A DNA stretch of 64,000 nucleotides from Labrys okinawensis (GTDB lineage: Bacteria > Pseudomonadota > Alphaproteobacteria > Rhizobiales > Labraceae): the NCBI RefSeq assembly GCF_002982075.1, contig NZ_PUEJ01000011.1:124001-188000 (forward strand), read 5' to 3'. Under the pieces are notes generated by a model. It saw only the letters and a program-made list of their open reading frames with translations, did not search any database and had not been told where the DNA came from. Positions 50,599-59,035 of the stretch are shown here, piece after piece. The translations under genes and the position numbers were made by a program. Position 1 is the stretch's first letter; each line of letters begins with the position of its first letter.

Positions 50599-51846
50599 AT
50601 GAATCTAGTGGCTGACACACTGTCGCTGGCGACGGAGCAACGTTCGCTCGGGCCGACGAACCCCGTATTTCCCCTGCTGCCGGCGTTGCTTTCAGGGTGC
50701 CCCGTCTCCTCCAAGGAAGACATGCAATATCCGCTCGAGGTCGCCTATGATTACGCAGCGGTGACCCGCGCCTCCTTCAGGAAGGGCTCCGGCTGGAACG
50801 ATTGGCAGGAGCTTCTGCCGCCGCTACACCCGAAAATGACCATGCCGGTCGGCGGTACGCCGCTGGTGGACGTTTCAGGTGTCGCGCCTCGACGGTTCCG
50901 CGGGCGTGGTGTGCTCGTGAAAGACGAGAGCCGGAACCCGACCTGGAGCCACAAGGACCGACTGAACCTTTTTACGGTCTCGGCCGCCCTCCATGAAGGA
51001 GCATCGACCATCATTGTTGCTTCGTCCGGAAATCACGGCGTATCGGCGGCGGCGATGGCCAGTCGCGAGGGATTGAATTGCGTCGTTCTCACCATGCCTG
51101 AAATCAGCCCGGCATTCCGGGACATGATCCTCGGCTATGGCGCGTTTCCGGTATTCCTGCCGGCGGAAGACCGCTGGCCCGCAATGCGGCTGCTTCAGCA
51201 GATTCCCGGAACCTACCCCGTCAGCAATCTCACGACGGTGCACACCGGGCACCCTTGGGGGCCGGAAGGTTACAAGACGATCGCTTATGAAATTCTCGCC
51301 GATCTGGATGGGCTGGTTCCAGCGGCCGTCGTGGTGCCTACGGGCTACGGCGAGATGCTGTACGGCATCTACAAAGGCTTCAACGAGGCCCGGCTGCTGG
51401 GGCATATTGATCGAATACCGCAGCTCGTATCGGTCGAGCCTGCGGCGCGCGGCCCCCTCTATCACGCCATCAAGGCTGGCCTGTCCGCCACGACGGTCCA
51501 TGCAAATCCGACGATACAGTCCGGGACCGCCACCACGGTGAACGGCTACAGATCCGTCGTCGCCATGCGTGAAAGCAAGGGCATCCCGCTATTGGTCGAC
51601 GACGAAGCGGCCCGTGCCGCTCACGCAGTCATGGCCCGCCAGGGGCTGTGGCAGGAAGTCTCTTCGAGCGCCGCCTTTGCCGCGCTCGAGGATATCCCTG
51701 ACCTTGAGAGCGATGGACCGGTCGTGGTGATGGGCTGCTCGACCGGGCTGAAGGAAACCCCGTCGTCCATGCAGGTGTCCGTGGCGAAGGCGGATCTGGT
51801 GTCGCTGCGGGCCTACCTGAAAAACGAGTACGGCTTCGACCCCTGA
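50599..51846 (+). CDS. PLP-dependent enzyme, threonine synthase/diaminopropionate lyase-like
   Basis: 415 residues of fold-type II PLP enzymes. The PLP lysine is in NPTWSHKDRLN near residue 120, and the SSGNHGVSAAAMA loop binds the substrate carboxylate. A mid-protein VVVPTGYGEMLYG loop replaces the usual GGGG phosphate loop. Family choices are threonine synthase, diaminopropionate ammonia-lyase or an EutB-like lyase. Among importer, deacylase and M24 genes, a catabolic elimination on an amino acid is more likely than threonine synthesis. Exact reaction unknown. Confidence 0.85.
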   Translation: MNLVADTLSLATEQRSLGPTNPVFPLLPALLSGCPVSSKEDMQYPLEVAYDYAAVTRASFRKGSGWNDWQELLPPLHPKMTMPVGGTPLVDVSGVAPRRFRGRGVLVKDESRNPTWSHKDRLNLFTVSAALHEGASTIIVASSGNHGVSAAAMASREGLNCVVLTMPEISPAFRDMILGYGAFPVFLPAEDRWPAMRLLQQIPGTYPVSNLTTVHTGHPWGPEGYKTIAYEILADLDGLVPAAVVVPTGYGEMLYGIYKGFNEARLLGHIDRIPQLVSVEPAARGPLYHAIKAGLSATTVHANPTIQSGTATTVNGYRSVVAMRESKGIPLLVDDEAARAAHAVMARQGLWQEVSSSAAFAALEDIPDLESDGPVVVMGCSTGLKETPSSMQVSVAKADLVSLRAYLKNEYGFDP

Positions 51847-51913
51847 CCCGCAGGACAGCGCAGCTGACCAGACCACCACCACCGGAAGCCGGAAACAACA
51901 TACAGGCGAGACC

Positions 51914-53302
51914 ATGTCCAATGTCGAGAACGCCCTTCTGGAAGCAGATCGCAATCTGGAAACCGCGACCGCCAAGCTCTTTGATTTGATATCCATCCCG
52001 TCCGTTTCCAGCGATCCGGAAGGAAAGCCTGGCATCGAGCAGGCGGCGCGCTGGTTATGCGACGAGCTTTCCGGCTTGGGTTTCGAGGCGCGCGTGGTGG
52101 AGACCGAGGGGCACCCGCTCGTGCTGGCCCACTCGACGGACGAGCTCTCCGCCAGCCGGCCGAAATTGCTCTTCTACGGTCACTATGATGTCCAGCCGGT
52201 CGGCGCTTTGGAAGATTGGCGGCATGCGCCATTCGAGCCTGAGATAGTCGAGGAAGACGGGGTTCGCCGGTTCTACGGACGGGGTGCTTCGGACAGCAAG
52301 AGCCAGTTATGGACATTCATCGAAGGGCTCCGCGCGTGGAAGACTGCGTATGGCGGCTTCGCGGGCAAAGTGACGGTTCTGCTCGAAGGCGAGGAAGAGT
52401 CCGGCTCCCACAGTCTGCCGGCTTTCCTGACGGCGCATCGGGATGAACTGGCCTGCGATATCGCCTTCATCTGCGACAGCGACATGTGGTCTCCGACGCA
52501 GCCGGCGCTGAGCCTGCGCTTGAAAGGCCTGCTGCACGAAAAGGTCACGATCTTCGCGCCGAACCGCGACCTGCATTCGGGCTTTTTCGGAGCGGTGGCG
52601 GCAAATCCGATCCGCATTCTGAGCTCGATGCTTGCAGACCTCCACGACGAGGCAGGACGCGTGACCATCGAAGGCTTCTACGATGGCGTGGAGGAGATTT
52701 CGCAAACGCTTCGTGCCCAATGGCGCGCACTTTCAGATGAAACCGACCTCTTCGACAAGGTCGATCTGACGGGTGGGATTGTCGAGCACGGCTATTCGCC
52801 GCTTGAGGCCATCTGGGGCCGGCCCACGATCGATTTCAATGGTGTCACCAGCGGAAACCAGGGACCCGGGGAGCGATCCGTCATTCCTGGTTCTGCCACC
52901 GCGCGGCTGTCCTTCCGCCTGGTGGAGGGGCAGGATCCGGAGAACGTCCGCCGGATCTTCCAGCGTTATGTCCGGTCGCGCTTGCCGGAGGGATGCACGG
53001 TGGCGTTCGAGGGTTTTCCGGGCAGCAGCGCCGTTACTCTGCCCGAGGACAATCCATTCGTGACGGCAACGGCCCGCGGATTGGCAAGGGAATGGGAAAG
53101 CCCGACGGTCTTGAAGGGCTCGGGCGGATCGATCCCACTCGCGCAGCAGTTCAAGGAGATGCTGGGCATAGATTGCATCGTGATCGGCTTCATCCTGCCC
53201 GATGACGCGATTCACGCGCCCGACGAACGCTACGACATCGAACGGTTTCACAAGGGCGTGCGCAGCTGGGTCCGCATTCTGGACGAGATCCAGAAAGCCT
53301 AG
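51914..53302 (+). CDS. M20 family dipeptidase/metallo-hydrolase
   Basis: 462 residues. Zinc motifs LLFYGHYDVQPVG (His), YGRGASDSKSQ (Asp) and VLLEGEEESGSHSL (Glu-Glu), then a lid/dimer domain with TSGNQGPGERSVIPGSATARLSFRLV. The length and the SDSK form place it with carnosinase/PepV-like dipeptidases rather than aminoacylases. Probably cleaves a dipeptide or acyl-amino acid in the cytoplasm. 67 bp after the PLP enzyme. Confidence 0.92.
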   Translation: MSNVENALLEADRNLETATAKLFDLISIPSVSSDPEGKPGIEQAARWLCDELSGLGFEARVVETEGHPLVLAHSTDELSASRPKLLFYGHYDVQPVGALEDWRHAPFEPEIVEEDGVRRFYGRGASDSKSQLWTFIEGLRAWKTAYGGFAGKVTVLLEGEEESGSHSLPAFLTAHRDELACDIAFICDSDMWSPTQPALSLRLKGLLHEKVTIFAPNRDLHSGFFGAVAANPIRILSSMLADLHDEAGRVTIEGFYDGVEEISQTLRAQWRALSDETDLFDKVDLTGGIVEHGYSPLEAIWGRPTIDFNGVTSGNQGPGERSVIPGSATARLSFRLVEGQDPENVRRIFQRYVRSRLPEGCTVAFEGFPGSSAVTLPEDNPFVTATARGLAREWESPTVLKGSGGSIPLAQQFKEMLGIDCIVIGFILPDDAIHAPDERYDIERFHKGVRSWVRILDEIQKA

Positions 53303-53304
53303 CG

Positions 53305-54585
53305 GTGGGCCGCACTTTTCAAGAGCACCCTCGATCCTTGCCGAAAGGCCTGTGCAAGCCGGTGTCCAGCGTCCGCTCAATGTCCTTCCTTCGGCTCTGG
53401 TCCGGCAATACCGCTTGCGGCATTGCCACCTGGGCGCTGCCTTTCGTGCTCGGCTTCGCCGTCTCGCAGGATATTCTGTCTGCGATCGACCTCGGCCTTT
53501 TCCTCGCGCTCCGCTCGCTCGGCTTTCTTGCCGCGGTGCCGATCGGCGGGGTCATGGCCGACCGGATCGGAAGCCGCAGGATCATACTGGCCTCGAGCCT
53601 GATCGCCGCCTGCGGAGCCCTGCTCATCTGCATCGGACTTGCCTGGGATGGCCAGGCGGCGTCGCTGCTGATAGGTGCGGGTGTGCTCCTGTCGGGTATC
53701 GGTCAGGGCGCCTCCAGACCTGTTTATCAGTCGATCGTGCCGCGCGTCGTGCCTGTCGCGGACCTCCAAACCGCCAATGCGGCGCTCAGCCTCTCGGTTC
53801 GGGGGACGATACTGGTCGGGCCTGCCGCCGCCACGCTGATCGCCACCGCATTTGGCGTAACGGCTGCGTTCCTCGCGATCGGGGTTCTCTGGACCATCAG
53901 CGCCCTGCTGCCACCATGGCCGGCCGAACCTCGCAAGCAAGCCGGCCCGTCAACGCCGCATGCCGCCTATATGAGGCTCTTCGCCGAAGACTTCATCGAA
54001 GGCTATCGCGAGGCGCGGCGCCATCCCTGGTTTTTCGCCGCGCTCGCAGCGCTCTGTGCGGTCGTGGCGACAGGCTATTCCGTCACCAATGTACTTGTGC
54101 CCGTGATCAGCGCCGACCTGTTCGACGACGCAACTTTGCTGGCGTGCAGCGTGACGGCATATATGTCTGGCGCACTGGTCGGGGCCGTTGTGGTTTCCAG
54201 CTGGAATCCGGCCAAGAGGGGCTGGTGGGCGCTCGCCGGCTTGGGCAGCTACGCACTGGTGCCGCTCAGCCTCCTGGCGGCAGAGACGTTCTGGATTCCG
54301 ATGGCCGCCTATGCCCTTGCCGGCTTCGGGATGGAATTGTTCAACGTCATCTGGTTCACCGCCATCCAGGACGGGATTGCCCGCGAAAAGCTCGCGCGCG
54401 TTTCCTCGCTCGATTTCATCGTATCTTATGGGCTTGCGCCGCTGGGACTGTCGGCGATCGCCCCCTTGTCGGCGTTCATCGGCATCACGCCGATTCTCGT
54501 TGCGACGGCGGTCATCTGCATGCTCGCCGCGATCCTTGCCAGCGTGGCACCAACGGCGGCGGAGTTCCGCCTGAAACGAACATGA
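53305..54585 (+). CDS. MFS transporter
   Basis: 426 residues with about twelve membrane segments. The loop motif after helix 2 is GGVMADRIGSRR, the MFS signature; a second copy-like region is YMSGALVGAVVVSSWNPAKRG. The subgroup (TMS near enterobactin/macrolide exporters, MFS_3) suggests efflux rather than uptake. GTG 53305 begins two bases after the M20 stop, though ATG 53380 is an alternative start. May export an end product of the pathway. Confidence 0.88.
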   Translation: MGRTFQEHPRSLPKGLCKPVSSVRSMSFLRLWSGNTACGIATWALPFVLGFAVSQDILSAIDLGLFLALRSLGFLAAVPIGGVMADRIGSRRIILASSLIAACGALLICIGLAWDGQAASLLIGAGVLLSGIGQGASRPVYQSIVPRVVPVADLQTANAALSLSVRGTILVGPAAATLIATAFGVTAAFLAIGVLWTISALLPPWPAEPRKQAGPSTPHAAYMRLFAEDFIEGYREARRHPWFFAALAALCAVVATGYSVTNVLVPVISADLFDDATLLACSVTAYMSGALVGAVVVSSWNPAKRGWWALAGLGSYALVPLSLLAAETFWIPMAAYALAGFGMELFNVIWFTAIQDGIAREKLARVSSLDFIVSYGLAPLGLSAIAPLSAFIGITPILVATAVICMLAAILASVAPTAAEFRLKRT

Positions 54586-54641
54586 GCGAAACGGAACAGG
54601 GGGCCACCGCGGCTTCGCCCGGCGAACGATAGGGAGGTTGT

Positions 54642-55646
54642 ATGGCTAGTCAGGTCTGGTCCACCATCGATTTTGAAAGGCATGGCGTTCAATCCGACTA
54701 TGCCCGCGTTCCCTATTCATCCGACACATCCGCCTATGGCTGGCTTCCGGTTCCGATGATCTGCGTGAACGGGGGTGAAGGCCCGACCGTCCTTTTGACG
54801 TCCGGAACGCATGGCGACGAATACGAAGGGCAGGTCGCCTTGCGCCGGATCGCCCACGCCCTTACGCAGACGAAGGTCAAAGGCCGGGTTATCATTCTGC
54901 CGGAATTGAACCGGCCGGCGGTCATTGCGGGGCGCAGAAACTCTCCCCTGGATGGCGGAAACCTCAACCGGCTGTTTCCTGGCGACGCCATGGGCGGTCC
55001 CACCGCCATGATCGCGCATTACGTGACCGAAGTTCTCTTTCCGTTGGCCGATTACGCGCTCGACCTTCATTCGGGCGGAAGTTCGCTCGATTACATGCCC
55101 GTGGCGTTCGCGCATCGCGGCCGCACGCCGCAACAGGAGCGGCGGATCGAGGAGTTGCTCGACAGCTTTCGTGCGCCGAACACCATCCTCACCGATGGCA
55201 AGGGTGGGGGCGGAGCCACGACGCTGTACGCTTCGGCGGTCGCACACGGGCTGGCGGCGCTGACAACGGAGCTTGGCGGCGGACCCGGGCTGTCGCCGGC
55301 CGGCGCCGATCTGGCGGAGGCCGGCATCCGCCGTGTCCTGCGCCAGCTGGGGATCGCGCCTGAGATTTCGGCTCCGGAAGCCCAGCCTGCCCGCAGGCTG
55401 AAAATGCTGCCGCCCGCCTCCTCGATCTACGCGCCTTCAGACGGTCTTTTCGAACCGATCGCAAAGGTCGGTGACCCGGTCAGAAGCGGGGACCCGGCAG
55501 GATATCTGCATCCGCTTGGCCTGCCCCTGGCCAGACCGCTCGAACTCCGCTTTGGCGCCGATGGTATCGTGATCTTCCGGAGATTCCCCACTCTCACCGC
55601 AACTGGCGATGCGCTTTATGGCCTGTGTGCCGAGATCGACGGTTGA
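54642..55646 (+). CDS. Succinylglutamate desuccinylase/aspartoacylase family deacylase (DoeB/EutE-like)
   Basis: 334 residues of the AstE/AspA zinc carboxypeptidase-like fold. Zinc ligands in TSGTHGDEYEG (His, Glu) and LDLHSGGSSLDY (His); arginine and Asn-Leu-Asn-Arg in GGNLNRLFPGD bind the substrate. The domain after residue 245 (a short beta barrel) is typical. Relatives DoeB/EutE remove acetyl from N-alpha-acetyl-diaminobutyrate during ectoine breakdown. Next to the M24 gene (convergent), this mirrors the DoeA-DoeB pair, but the substrate here is not known. Confidence 0.9.
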   Translation: MASQVWSTIDFERHGVQSDYARVPYSSDTSAYGWLPVPMICVNGGEGPTVLLTSGTHGDEYEGQVALRRIAHALTQTKVKGRVIILPELNRPAVIAGRRNSPLDGGNLNRLFPGDAMGGPTAMIAHYVTEVLFPLADYALDLHSGGSSLDYMPVAFAHRGRTPQQERRIEELLDSFRAPNTILTDGKGGGGATTLYASAVAHGLAALTTELGGGPGLSPAGADLAEAGIRRVLRQLGIAPEISAPEAQPARRLKMLPPASSIYAPSDGLFEPIAKVGDPVRSGDPAGYLHPLGLPLARPLELRFGADGIVIFRRFPTLTATGDALYGLCAEIDG

Positions 55647-55653
55647 ACCTCAT

Positions 55654-56922
55654 TCACGGCAGGATGAAAAGTTCACGGGGCATGGTCATCAGTGATTCAT
55701 GTCCCGTCGCCGTAACGCAGACCGTATCCTCGACCATCATGCCGTCCACGCCGAGTTCGTAATAGGGTGTCTCCAGGCAGAGGCACATCCCTTCGACGAG
55801 CGGGGTGGCGTCGGTAGGATTGATAAGTGGCGAGTCATAAGACCGCAGCCCGATGCCATGGCCGCAATGCTGCCGCCTGTATTCGGGCAGGCCGTTGGTG
55901 CGCACGGCTTCTACCGCCACCCCGAAGAGCTCATTGGCTGCGATCCCCGCGCGCACCGCCGCAAGCTCCTCATCCAGTCCCACACGCAGCGCCTCGTAAA
56001 TCCTGCGCTGTCGGGCATCCGGCTCGCCGAAAACGAAAGTCCTGGCGATATCGGACCAATAGCCGTCGACGGTGCACCCGGCATCGATACGGATCATCTC
56101 GCCCTTGGCGATCGTTCGCCGGGTGGGATAGGCATCCGCCAGCGCCGATCTCGACCCCGTTGTCACGGAAACGAAGCGCGGAATTCCTCCGCCGGCGACG
56201 ATATTGCCCGTGATTCCTGCAGTCAGGTCGAATTCGGTCATGCCGGCGCGAGCGTTCTCGATCACCCACCGGAAGCCATTCTCGATCAATCGCGCGGCGG
56301 TCCGAAGACGCGCCACCTCACCGGTTGTCTTCGTGGCGCGCGCCCTTGCGATGTCCAGCGTGACGTCGATGACGGCCCGGTCACCGAACATCTCGCGGCA
56401 CAAGTTCCAGACCAGATCGTCATTCGTGCGGTCCACGCCGACGATACCGCTCGCTGGCCTTAATGTCCTCAGGGCTTCGACAAAAGCGTCCTCAAAACCC
56501 GTGCTTGCCGGCCGGCCAAAGCCCGCCGGTCCCAAGGCCGCCGTCGCGAAATGGAAAACACCGTAGCGATAGAGGAGATCGGGATCGCCCAGCAGGTCGA
56601 GCGCTGGGCCTGCATCGGCAGCGCTTACAACCAGCGATGCCCCGTCACGAGAGGCAAGCACCGCGGATCGATAAGTCGGCGCCAGATCGTGCGCCATGCT
56701 CACATAGCCGGACAGATAGCTTTTGTTGATCGTGTCGGAGGACACGATCATCGCAACCTCGCACGGCACTTCCGCAAAGACCTTGGTCCTCAGCTCCGTC
56801 GCCAGAACCCTCATGTCGGTGCCACTGTCTGCGTCGTTCACTATGGTAATCCCCGAAGCCGCGAGCCGGTCAGCCCAGACTCGCCAGTGGTTGGAGCGGG
56901 CTGAATTCTCCGATGAACTCAT
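55654..56922 (-). CDS. M24 family metallo-hydrolase (Xaa-Pro peptidase / ectoine hydrolase-like)
   Basis: 422 residues. N-terminal creatinase-like domain, then the pita-bread fold with metal ligands in IRIDAGCTVDGYWSDIARTF (two Asp), HCGHGIGLRSYD (His), CLCLETPYY (Glu) and MVEDTVCVT (Glu). Members include prolidase, creatinase and the ectoine hydrolase DoeA/EutD. It follows the GntR gene on the same strand and its chosen start lies 53 bp inside that gene; ATG 56814 is an alternative. Convergent with the deacylase (8-bp gap). Confidence 0.9.
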   Translation of the reverse strand: MSSSENSARSNHWRVWADRLAASGITIVNDADSGTDMRVLATELRTKVFAEVPCEVAMIVSSDTINKSYLSGYVSMAHDLAPTYRSAVLASRDGASLVVSAADAGPALDLLGDPDLLYRYGVFHFATAALGPAGFGRPASTGFEDAFVEALRTLRPASGIVGVDRTNDDLVWNLCREMFGDRAVIDVTLDIARARATKTTGEVARLRTAARLIENGFRWVIENARAGMTEFDLTAGITGNIVAGGGIPRFVSVTTGSRSALADAYPTRRTIAKGEMIRIDAGCTVDGYWSDIARTFVFGEPDARQRRIYEALRVGLDEELAAVRAGIAANELFGVAVEAVRTNGLPEYRRQHCGHGIGLRSYDSPLINPTDATPLVEGMCLCLETPYYELGVDGMMVEDTVCVTATGHESLMTMPRELFILP

Positions 56923-57643
56923 TGCGATAGCCGGGAAAAGACAACTTGACCCAGGTCAATGCATCGGTGTGCGCCCATGTCCGCCGCTCCGACACGAGCA
57001 GCGGTTCGTTGGGCGCGAGCCCGAGCGCCTTGGCGATACGGCGGTCCGCATTGGTTGCCCGGATTGTATTGATCAGCCGCGTGCACGGTAGCCGCGCCAG
57101 CAGCCATTCGTTCGGCAGCACTTCATCGAAGGTTTCGAATTCAACTTCGGGGATGACCGAAATGCGGATAAATCGTTGCTCGAACACCTCGTTCGTGCCG
57201 TTGGCCTGGTGGACGAGTTCAAGCCGCAGCAGTCGTTCGTTCTCGACCGCCTCCTGCCATCCATAGGCCTGTGCAGCGTCGACCACCTCGCGTTCGAGAA
57301 GTTCGAAGCTGTAGGTCTTGTTTGCGCTCTCGATCTTGTGGCGAATATCGATAACGCCGATGACGGCGTGATTGTCCGTGCGTTCACTGACGAAAGTCCC
57401 CAAACGCCGTCGCCGTACAATGATCTTGGCGTTCGCCAGATTGTTCAGCACTTTATTCAGCGGTGCTCGGGAGACGCCAAGCGTGAACGCCAGGTCTTCT
57501 TCCGGCGGAATTCGATATCCCGGCGGCCAGGCGCCGGTCTGGATTTTGCTGCGGATCGCACGCTCGATCTGCTGGTGCGGGGCACCGACGCCATCCAGCG
57601 TAAGATCAGGAGATATCTCGCTTTTTCTGCGACGCATCTTCAT
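56870..57643 (-). CDS. GntR family regulator, HutC subfamily (UTRA domain)
   Basis: 257 residues from ATG 57643 (a GTG at 57661 is possible). Winged helix QQIERAIRSKIQTGAWPPGYRIPPEEDLA with LGVSRAPLNKVLNNLA near residue 55, then a UTRA effector domain (about 95-255) with RLLRLELVHQANGTNEVFEQRFI. One oddity is Asn for Thr in the usual SRxTVRKAL recognition helix (RAPLNKVL). Most likely controls the 47411-56922 group through the palindrome at 47375-47396. Confidence 0.92.
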   Translation of the reverse strand: MKMRRRKSEISPDLTLDGVGAPHQQIERAIRSKIQTGAWPPGYRIPPEEDLAFTLGVSRAPLNKVLNNLANAKIIVRRRRLGTFVSERTDNHAVIGVIDIRHKIESANKTYSFELLEREVVDAAQAYGWQEAVENERLLRLELVHQANGTNEVFEQRFIRISVIPEVEFETFDEVLPNEWLLARLPCTRLINTIRATNADRRIAKALGLAPNEPLLVSERRTWAHTDALTWVKLSFPGYRNEFIGEFSPLQPLASLG

Positions 57644-57759
57644 GGAAACAACATAAACCACAGTGCTCGATTCAGAAAAGAGACGATTATCATCGCCCTT
57701 GTCTGTGCGTCTGGCCGCTATGGGTATCCCCCGGATCGCGGCCCTGCGGGCACGACCGC

Positions 57760-57942
57760 CTGAGGCAGTTGCACGTCAATCTGATCGAAAATGCGCTGCA
57801 GCATGCGCCAGGCGGGTCGAAGGTGATCGTCACCACGCAGACGATGGCGGGTGAGGGCGGAAGCCGATGGATCGACTATTGTGTTACCGATTCACGCCTC
57901 GGACTTGCGGCGGAGGATTTGCCGCATTTGTTTCGTCAAGCC
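57760..57942 (+). pseudogene. Histidine kinase ATPase-domain fragment
   Basis: One plus frame reads LRQLHVNLIENALQHAPGGS, KVIVTTQ and then LAAEDLPHLFRQ, the N-box and F-box region of a sensor kinase HATPase domain. Everything before the N-box and the G-box end is missing and there is no proper start. It overlaps the last few codons of the PfkB gene on the other strand. A decayed remnant. Confidence 0.75.
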
Positions 57943-58823
57943 TCTGCGGGCGCTCTTGCAGGGCGTGTGGTGCGGTAAATCTCCTCCAAGCTCATCATGT
58001 TCGAAAGGTCGACCCTCATTGGGGCGGCATGCCCGAAGGCCCCGCTCATCATGCAAGTCTTGGCTGCGGCTTCTGCAGCTTCCATCAAAATTGTTTCGGG
58101 GTGACGACCGTCAAGCAGGCCGACGAGGACATTGGCTATGTAGGTGTCGCCGGCGCCCAATGTGTCGATGGCGTCGACGCGTTTGGCCGGCGCTTCGCAT
58201 ATGCCCTTTTCCCCGACAAGGAGGGCGCCTTCGATCCCGCGTGTGACCAGGCTCCACTGCGCGCCCGCTATGCGCCCGCGCTGCGCCAGCGCCAGTGCCT
58301 CCTTGTAAGTGGCGCCCCCGGCGGAGAAGGCTAGGAGAAAGCAATGGGGAGCGACCTGGTCGATGCGCTTTGGAGTGTGAACGGTCGCGAGGTCGTAGGA
58401 GACTTTCGTCGACTCGGCAAAACGCGGCAGCCATGCGTCGACATGGCTCGAGCGGCCAGTATGAACGGCGTCGAAATCCGAAAGGCGGGCTAGATCTGCC
58501 CTCGAGGGTGCAATTATGGACACGCCAAGATTGGAACCGACGAAAATCCGGTCGCCATCTTGCGTCTCGATCACGCAATAGGCGGTCTGACCCTGCTCGA
58601 TGCGCAACGAGGAAATATCGACCTCCTCCTCGATCAATGCCTGGCGGATCAGGCGGCCGGCGTCGTCGTTGCAGACCGCGCCGATATAAGCCGTAACAGC
58701 CCCTGCACGGCGGGCAAAAACTGCATGATTCACACAATTCCCGCCGGGGAACATCAGGTTCTGGTCGCGATAGCAGTCGACCACATTGTCACCGAAGGCG
58801 AGGATTCTGACGGGCCGTGACAT
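57936..58823 (-). CDS. PfkB family kinase, fructoselysine 6-kinase-like (FrlD)
   Basis: 295 residues. N-terminal AFGDNVVDCYRDQNLMFPGGNCVNHAVFARR closely follows the FrlD pattern (GDNxVDxY, then GGNxVNxAV), and the catalytic motif is DTLGAGDTYIANVLVGL. FrlD phosphorylates fructoselysine, an Amadori product, at C6 so that a deglycase can split it. A LacI regulator and amino-acid-type importer flank it, as in Amadori-compound clusters; no SIS-type deglycase is in the window. A LacI-type palindrome lies 27 bp before its start. Confidence 0.85.
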   Translation of the reverse strand: MSRPVRILAFGDNVVDCYRDQNLMFPGGNCVNHAVFARRAGAVTAYIGAVCNDDAGRLIRQALIEEEVDISSLRIEQGQTAYCVIETQDGDRIFVGSNLGVSIIAPSRADLARLSDFDAVHTGRSSHVDAWLPRFAESTKVSYDLATVHTPKRIDQVAPHCFLLAFSAGGATYKEALALAQRGRIAGAQWSLVTRGIEGALLVGEKGICEAPAKRVDAIDTLGAGDTYIANVLVGLLDGRHPETILMEAAEAAAKTCMMSGAFGHAAPMRVDLSNMMSLEEIYRTTRPARAPAEA

Positions 58824-58849
58824 AAGTGCCTACGCTCCTGAGAAGGATA

Positions 58850-58863
58850 TGAGAGCGTTCTCA
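58850..58863. promoter_or_regulatory. LacI-type operator upstream of the PfkB gene
   Basis: TGAGAGCGTTCTCA, a near-perfect palindrome 26 bp before the kinase ATG (minus strand). It matches TGAGAACGTTCTCT at 60351-60364 except for one arm base and the last base. A central CG dinucleotide in a GAGAnCGnTCTC frame is characteristic of LacI operators. Confidence 0.7.
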
Positions 58864-59035
58864 ATTAGCCGACCGTGCGGTAAAATGCAAACGCCTTCCA
58901 CGTCGCCTCGATGCGGGTGGTGGCGTCAGCGGGATCGGGCCGAGAGAGCGTGACCGGAAAAAGCCAGGCAATCCTGACGAGCGACCGCGGGATGGCGGCT
59001 GGGAAGCCGATTGAAACGAGAGAAGGCGGGAAGTT

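Noticed and set aside
50599..51846. Threonine synthase (thrC) of the biosynthetic pathway
   Set aside because: The PLP motifs allow it, but the gene lies in a catabolic cluster with a changed phosphate loop, so a specific thrC name is not justified.
53202..54632. 476-residue plus ORF overlapping the MFS transporter
   Set aside because: Frame-shifted shadow; Arg/Ala-rich with no membrane segments, whereas 53305-54585 has twelve and the MFS loop motif.
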